From Lunularia cruciata (taxonomy: Eukaryota > Streptophyta > Marchantiopsida > Lunulariales > Lunulariaceae), in assembly GCA_948567375.1 (NCBI GenBank), contig OX419756.1:74848333-74912332 (forward strand): a DNA stretch of 64,000 bases. Reading direction: 5' to 3'. The notes under the pieces were generated by a model. The model made no database searches and had not been told where the DNA came from. It saw only the letters and a program-made list of their open reading frames with translations. This document shows positions 57,401-64,000 of this stretch, one piece after another; positions within the stretch are counted from its first letter, which is position 1; each line of letters opens with the position of its first letter. A program made the position numbers and the translations under genes.

Positions 57401-59137
57401 ATCATATCTTTCATGGTTAGGAAGGCATTTGCATTGTGTATGCATGACTAGGACGCCGTGAAGAACACTTGAAAAATGTGAACATCGGGACATTGATCTG
57501 TAAATTTGTGTTCCTGTCTCCATTTACAGGATGCACTTCGGTCATCCTTCGAGACAGCAGTTATTCCAGGTTTTGAGCGATCTTGCCAAGCTATGTTTGA
57601 ACAAATAGATACTACGTTTCAGCGGGGTCTGGCTGAGCATACAGCTGGCGTTCAACAACAGTTTGAAGCTTCTCACTCTGCTCTAGCTTCTAGCCTTCAG
57701 GTCAGCTCCTCTTAAATTCAAAATTAGTGGTGTATGTGAGAACAAGAATTGCGTGGTCTAATTTAAAGAGGTACTATTATTGTTGGGACTGAAGAATCTA
57801 CGGTCGCATCTGCAAGAGGCGATTTACGTATCGCATTGTTGTAGGAAGCCGAAATTAGATTTAAAGTTGTCAGGAGAAATGGAACCTGAGTGAATGGATT
57901 ACGTACCATTGTAACCTGGACGAGTTAGATCAGCCGGTAGTGAGCAATAAAGCACTGGCACACACTTATCCGTCAGTACTGTTGTTCTACAGGACACCAT
58001 AATGTCAGCTTCATCTTTGGCGACGTCTCTGAAATCCGAGCTAAGTGAAGGTCAAAGAAAGTTGATAGCTTTGGCGGAGAATGCAGGAGCTAACGCCGCA
58101 AGAGCATCTTTAACTGCCGTGAAGCAGAGCAATGGAGGTCTTCCTGACAAGGTTTGTGAGATGGTCCCTTGAGCCACCATTTTAAAATGAAACAGAAGTC
58201 TGTAACCTAGGAGATGAACTCTTCATAGATGAGCCAGGTCATGAACTGGTATCCGCTTTCGTGAAGTTTCCAGCTATCTATCTTGTACTTGGTCAGTAAA
58301 AGGTTCATCAAAACCTGTTCTGGAGTGAAGTTTGTATATATTAGGAAACAATTGTTCTGCTTTCTGGAATCTCTTCTAGGTGACTAAACCGAACATCATT
58401 TAACGTGCAGGTCTTATCCCTTCAGCACCTGGAAGAGTCTCTCGATCCTACTATTGAGTTAACCAGATTAGTGAATGAGCGTAAACTTGAAGAGGCCTTC
58501 AACAAAGCTTTATCACTCAGTGACGTTGCCACTGTATCCTGGCTCTGCAATCAGGTATGGTTTTCACGTGATGGTTTTACTGCCATGGTCAGGGTACGTA
58601 ATGATGGATACGGTGTTTGTCCTCAACCAGGGGGATGTACATGCTGTTCAATCTTTTCAGTTGGTTTTACTCCTTACCGTGTATTAGTATGTGAAGAATT
58701 CAGACTCGATGTTATTACCTTGATGATGGACAAAATTACACATTTTACTTGAAATACTCTACCTTCATACTTCGTTTTTTATAACATTTCTCTAACGAAC
58801 TAACGAATAACGAATTGATGTCTGACAGGTTGACTTAAAGACACTCTTCTCCATGGTTCCTCTACCTTTGAGCCAAGGGGTACTTCTATCGTTGGTGCAG
58901 CAACTCGGTTGTGACCTTGGTAAAGACACAGCACACAAACTTGAATGGATCAGGGAAGGAGCCCTTGCCTTGAATCCGAAGGATCCTGTCCTTGCCCCTC
59001 ATATGCGACCTTTCCTGGAACAACTTTTTCAAAATCTGCACCGACAGATGCACCTAACCGCTACCGGTGGTGAACTTGCCAACTCCATGCGACTTGTCCT
59101 TCACGTGGTGAACTCGTTGCTTACAGCATGCAAATGA
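51434..59137 (+). CDS. VCS: VARICOSE/EDC4, mRNA-decapping scaffold
   Basis: Twelve coding exons, GT/AG borders, single frame, 1586 residues: 51434-52513, 52712-52761, 53007-53163, 53426-53653, 54068-54184, 54483-56348, 56507-56866, 57176-57295, 57530-57700, 57993-58151, 58411-58554, 58829-59137. Start ATG gives [17 protein letters not shown], matching the plant VCS N-terminus; an upstream GTG extends the frame but is not a start. Residues ~1-285 are Pro/Ser/Gln-rich. ~300-684 is the WD40 domain ([47 protein letters not shown]-like [41 protein letters not shown]). ~685-1160 is a long acidic Ser-rich linker, longer than in Arabidopsis (1344 residues). ~1167-1586 is the helical EDC4 C-terminus ([40 protein letters not shown]). 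VCS joins DCP1/DCP2 in P-bodies. Confidence 0.93.
54290..54361 (+). repeat. 36-bp tandem repeat in VARICOSE intron 5
   Basis: Two adjacent copies starting GTAATCAGAAT and sharing TATGTTAGAAGTAACTTATAA (54290-54325, 54326-54361). A related GTAATCAGAATTCT occurs in the previous intron near 53788. Confidence 0.9.
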
Positions 59138-60180
59138 ACGTACCCTCGAAATTGAGGATGTCATCCAGTGGATTCGGTTCAGGACCACACGCTATCCACT
59201 GACAGGTCCTGAAGTCCTGTAGGGTTGTATTAGTTTCTGGCTCAGAAATCCATGATTGAAACCACTTTGTACAGTTACGGGGAGATATGTGTACGAAAAT
59301 GCCCAAGCAGTGAGACTGTAGAATTTCCAGAGGAGAATCTCTTGGGTGATGGCAGTATAATTGTATCAATTTTGAAATCTAGTGTCTATCGCAGAAACTT
59401 CGTTTGCAAGACAGGCATACTCCCTGTTTTCTGTTGATATCATCTTCATTCAGTCACTGATGTAGGACTGCTGACGACAAGGGATTATGATGTCAAAATT
59501 AGAAGCCATGCGGGGTAATTCCACAGCAGACTTGCTTCGCGCACTGTCATAAAGTGTGCAGCTTTTGTTGGCTAGGAGGCTGACTGTAGAAGGCGATGTA
59601 GCAAAGTTAGATGTAGTATGTTTTAGATGTGACTTATATATGCTTTAGTGAGGAGATGGATCACTCCATTTCCATTCTCATAAACAACACCTTAACATGA
59701 CGCCTTATTCCGGATGCCAATTGAAGATCTAGCTCTCTTGGCAGTCCTGATAGGCAGTCGTCATACACTGATTTGTGGGTTGTGTAGGTTGGGTCGAATG
59801 ACGGAGTGGTGTAGGACTCATGTGTATATTGTCAGAAATCGACCATCCCTGCTTGTGGTGTCTTGAACTGATCCAGCTGTATTAGAAAAGTTGGTAAACG
59901 TATCTTCTTGCAGGAAGGTTTTGAGATCTTCGGGCTAAGTATGGGTGACATCACGTCTTGTAAAATTTCAGAAGTTTGATGAAGAAAGTCGAGTTTCTCG
60001 ATAAGGTCGTTATATGTGGTTCTCGATTATCAAGGATGCTTCTCCTGAAGTGATACACTTGCTCACACGCACAATGAGTTGCAGGTACCGAAGCATCAGA
60101 AACATCACGCTAACCCCTCTACGCAGATTTACGCATGCTTACCCTACATTTAATTGAAAGTTATGATGATCTTTAATAGG
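59138..60180. other. VARICOSE 3' flank
   Basis: Presumed 3' UTR and downstream DNA. I see no further gene. Confidence 0.4.
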
Positions 60181-60266
60181 TTACCACAATGAGTCAGTGT
60201 TAGTCTGGTAAGGCGTGGGTATGGAACTGGGTTGTTTAGAACGGGTTCCTGTTCCATTATAAAATA

Positions 60267-60580
60267 TGTGGGATTGGAAGAATTTGGAAATTTGTTGTAC
60301 TCCATTTGTTTTACCCGTAGGAGATAGCATCTGTCTTTGTAGAGCAGAAGTAGTCGGCCGAGTCGTGTGCTTCTTCAAATGTGACTTCAGGTTTTGAGTT
60401 CTTGTCAATTTTTGATAGACAGATTGACTTGTGGGATTGGAGTTTGGAAATTTATGTAACTCATGTTCTCGTAGCAAATAACATGTCCTTGAACAGCAGA
60501 AGTAGCCGGCCGAGTCGTGTGCATCTTCTAATGTGCTTTTAGGTTTTGAGTCAATCTGTGGAAGACGGATTGACCTGACA
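60267..60580 (-). repeat. Imperfect tandem repeat, two ~155-bp units
   Basis: Units 60267-60429 and 60430-60580 share TGTGGGATTGGA, AGCAGAAGTAG.CGGCCGAGTC, GTGTGC.TCTTC and AGGTTTTGAG. A 153-codon minus-strand frame (60181-60642, ATG start) spans both but reads them in different frames. It is therefore probably not a conserved protein. Both units can be read as KP..T.E.AHDSA.YFC, which hints at a duplicated coding relic. Confidence 0.7.
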
Positions 60581-60642
60581 GGCATGATTTTACTCGTGGC
60601 CGAGAGATTTACAAGCGGCAAAATGATACCGTTAGGTTTCAT

Positions 60643-63600
60643 TTTGGGGGTTCTGTCTTTGTTTCCTTATTCGTGACGGTGTGCAAGAAGCTGGAAGTGG
60701 TGGACGCATTCCTTATACCAGCTCAAGTATCAAAATTTTGTAACTTGTCATTCAAGAATTTTCAAGTTTCTTTAATACGATACGCAGTTCAGCCCTCAGT
60801 ATTGGACACTTATTTGGCTACTAGATGTTCCTTCACCTTTCTTCAGAAATATTCTTCTGGAGAAATTTCGCTCAATTTTCATTCTGGACCAAGAAACTCG
60901 AGTCTAATTGTAGAGGATCATTGTTTTACGAGACTTGGGAAGACATGGAGTAAAAATATCGATGTTTCGAGCGGAAACAGAGTTCGTACTCTGGAGAGTT
61001 GACACCTCCAAGAGTACCGTTTCAATGAGTATTCGATAAGTTACTTATGTGACAACTCTACCTTCGGTAAGTTGTATTACGAGCCTACCGATTCGTTATG
61101 CGGCGTATGCTCTACCGTCGTCAGAGCCTTAGTTAGGTGATATTCCTCGTCGTACACTGAATCAGACACTAGCGACTTGGGGCATGGTCTGGAAAGTAGG
61201 TCGGTAATAACCTAATAACTTTCTTCTATCGTTGGATCGCAAGTGTTGTTTCAGTTGAACACTACCCGAAAAAGAATACAAGGAGCTGACGGACAAAGAG
61301 ATGATTATGTCAAAGCAGTATGAGGGGAGAGAACTGAATGCTGGGACGCATGAATTTGGACGATGTTTGTCTCTGTCAAGCACTACTGTAGCATTAGTCT
61401 CTCGTTGGGCTAGTGGCCACGAAGTAAGCTCTTTAATCGAATACACCAGTGTGATTGTGAATGTATGTCATGCATTGCGAGTTGCCCGTTGACAAAGTTC
61501 GGAGAATTCTTTTCTAAGAGGGTACCGGACTAAAGACTGGCAATTAGCGGCTAAATGTGGGGAAATGGATTCACAATATTATGTTTTATGTATCGGATAT
61601 AGTTGGAAGCCTGAACGAATTTTTAAATATGCGTCCATCATTAATTTTGGACTCTTTACCATGCATTTACTGTTGATCCTGGAATGTAAAGTCTTGGGAC
61701 TTACATTGATTGATTGCAAAGTTAACTTGTCTTTTGCCACGTGAAGATTGGCATTTTTGAAGATAGAAGCCTGATCAAATCTTAAACCATGCATCTATTT
61801 CTGACTTTGGAGTATGAAGCCTTGGAATACATGGATTGATTGATGATGGTCGCAGATTGTTGTTTTGGCTAGTGAATATAGTCAAAGCATCCATATAAGA
61901 TCGGAGTGGAGTTCCAGTGTTCTATGTTGGCCAAGATCATAAGACAGTAACGGGGAGACTAACTAGTAACTGCTGAATTCAAAATGTAGAGTTCCAATGT
62001 AGAGTATTTGGTAGACCAAGGTTAGATGATGATTTGGGGATGTAATTAGTTACTAGGCATCCAAACCCGAGAACGGTCACGATTTTTTCTAGGCCCATAT
62101 ATAGGGGTGGTATTGTCTAGAATCTAAAACTTAAGGATGCCTCTCCAACATCAAGACTTGAAGATGATGTGAAGAGGAATCATTTACGAGGGTACGAGGA
62201 GTGTGGGTGGGCCAATTATATAAACTGGAATCAGAAAACCTAAAAAACTGCTGGCATTAAACTCTGACCTTCTTGAAGAATTCAGTAACAAGATTTAATA
62301 ATTATTTGGTTATAATATTCTGGTTTGAAGTCTGCCTGAGATCATCTTTGTATCATTTTAGAATCATCCAAGAAACAATGGGAGAAAAATAGTCACCTAC
62401 AAATGAAATTTTACAAAACATATATATGTTCTTGAGATAGCTTAGTTTTGCAATTTTAAACTCTAAAGGGTGAATGACTAGCAGCAAGGGTAAAAGCTCT
62501 ATTTTTTGGAGCTCTAGAATAGGAAACTTGGCAAGATATTTTGGAATATTACTTTCATTGAATATCTTGGTGTTTCTTCTTTTAGACTATTGGAGCTCTT
62601 GGTATGTTCATCCTACAAAGACAGTAATCACAAAACTGGTTGAGTATCATAGAGATTATACAGATTTTGATCTTCAATTGAGTTTCCATAATTTTTTAAT
62701 CTCAATAATAGATACTGCCATGATCTAAGTGATATAAAATTCAAAACCATAGAATGGTACATTTCAAAAAAATGTCAAGAATCTTCATATATTTTCCTCT
62801 TGGTTTAAATGTAGTTGCAACATTCATATTAAATATTGATATCTTAATTCTAAAGAGACAAAAATGATAAGATATCATATTGCTTATAAGTCATTTCAGA
62901 AGAATTTGTGAGTATAGTATATTTTAAAAAATATTTCTGGTCAAATATTATATGTATTAAATATTTATTATTATAGTTGGGGAAAATAAAAAAATTTATT
63001 ACAATCAATGTACTACTTGGACTTCAAATGCTTATGAGTGTAAAGTGGTAATTTTAAACTTAAAATTAAAATATAAAAATTAACTACTAAGGACAATAAG
63101 TCTATATTTTGGATATAAGTTCTCAATTACCTGCCATTGTAATCTTAGAACCTAATATTTTACTTAGGAATTTATATTTAGAATTTTTTGAGTTGTCTCT
63201 ATCATAGTTTTATTTTCTAGATAGATCAAGCTCTTAAGTTCAAAAATCACTTATCTCCATTGGTTATTCACTTTAATTTTAGAACATTCATTAATATGTG
63301 GTGGTCTAAGTACTGCAAGTTCAATTTTACTTCTTTTCTTAGTGGAACTCAACAAATTTACTTTACAACAAGGTAAATCTATCATTATGGATATTTTCAA
63401 ACATTTTGGTAGTATGTATGAAAATGAATTTGAATTTGACACAATTTGAGTTTGATTGTAAATTTTGGAATCAACGCTCATATGTATTAGAGCTTTTACT
63501 TATGTAGTTTTTATATGTTAATTTTTATTCAGCTAATAATGGTTTTCTGAATAATTTAAATTTTCCTTAGTATTAACCCATAATTTTTCCTTGTTACTTT

Positions 63601-64000
63601 CTTATTATTCATTGTCTTTGTCTATGTAACTCTTTTATTGAACTCTTCAAACAAATATAATTTTATGAAATTATAAGGAATAGTAAGAGAAGTAGTCAGA
63701 TCAATTTTGTAAATAAATATTATTTGGTTTTTATAAATTTTTGAACAATAAATTTATGATTGAATAAATATTAAATTATTTTTTTCATATTTCTTTTCAG
63801 AAACTCTATATCAGGGATGTCATATCTATTATGTTCTCTTAGTATATGTGGATGATTTTTTCATTTTGTAATATATTAATATTATCAAAATGAAAGCCAT
63901 TATTGATTATAAATATTAGACCTCCTAAATATAACATATTACTTACTATGGTTAAAAAAGAATTAATATATATTTTTACTCCTTTTTTAAGCTCGTATCA
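60643..64000. other. AT-rich intergenic region to the right edge
   Basis: No supported gene. The last ~1.7 kb is very AT-rich. Short frames (for example 62474-62728 on the plus strand) show no recognisable domain. Confidence 0.45.

Noticed and set aside
61579-61870. Two similar stretches with ACCATGCAT and TTGGAAT/GGACTTAC.TTGATTGAT
   Set aside because: Similarity is short and loose; I could not define unit borders well enough to call a repeat.

Overview
The window is nuclear DNA of a land plant. It carries plant-type intron-rich genes, one of them a plastid singlet-oxygen sensor (EXECUTER), and chromodomain-bearing Ty3/gypsy retrotransposons. Short introns, moderate GC and no resemblance to a known seed-plant locus suggest a non-seed plant, possibly a bryophyte. 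That is an inference; the species is not identified.

Layout. 1-1389: 5' half of an ALKBH6-like 2OG-Fe(II) oxygenase gene on the minus strand, running off the left edge. 2286-3107: decayed reverse transcriptase of a non-LTR-like element. 3150-27489: a four-level nest of Ty3/gypsy elements. Element C is the host; A1 sits in the 3' LTR of C; B sits in the integrase of A1; A2 sits in B just after its gag. Antisense solo LTRs of family A sit in C and A1. 27857-35098: a second, minus-strand complex in which element A' (family A, shorter LTR) holds a plus-strand solo LTR and a gag-only element E. 35437-37319: a Tigger/pogo-like DNA transposon with terminal inverted repeats and a recognisable DDD transposase. 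39080-44206: EXECUTER gene, 11 coding exons. 51434-59137: VARICOSE/EDC4 gene, 12 coding exons. The rest is mostly AT-rich intergenic DNA with a few duplications, one microsatellite-rich 5' region and one possible decayed small gene.

The three host genes are unrelated single-copy housekeeping or stress genes: nucleic-acid dealkylation, plastid-to-nucleus 1O2 signalling, and mRNA decapping. They show no operon-like link. The repeats outweigh them and give a readable insertion history from 5-bp target duplications.

Most notable observations. (1) LTRs of the B/C/E family carry arrays of perfect heat-shock-element modules just upstream of a TATA box, which predicts a heat-responsive retrotransposon. 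(2) Independent copies share in-frame TGA/TAG codons at conserved Arg/Gln positions. (3) Both Ty3 families carry a non-standard retropepsin triad (DFG or DPG) in more than one copy. (4) All four solo LTRs lie antisense to their hosts. (5) The family-A LTR arose by duplicating a ~150-bp unit that is single in A'.
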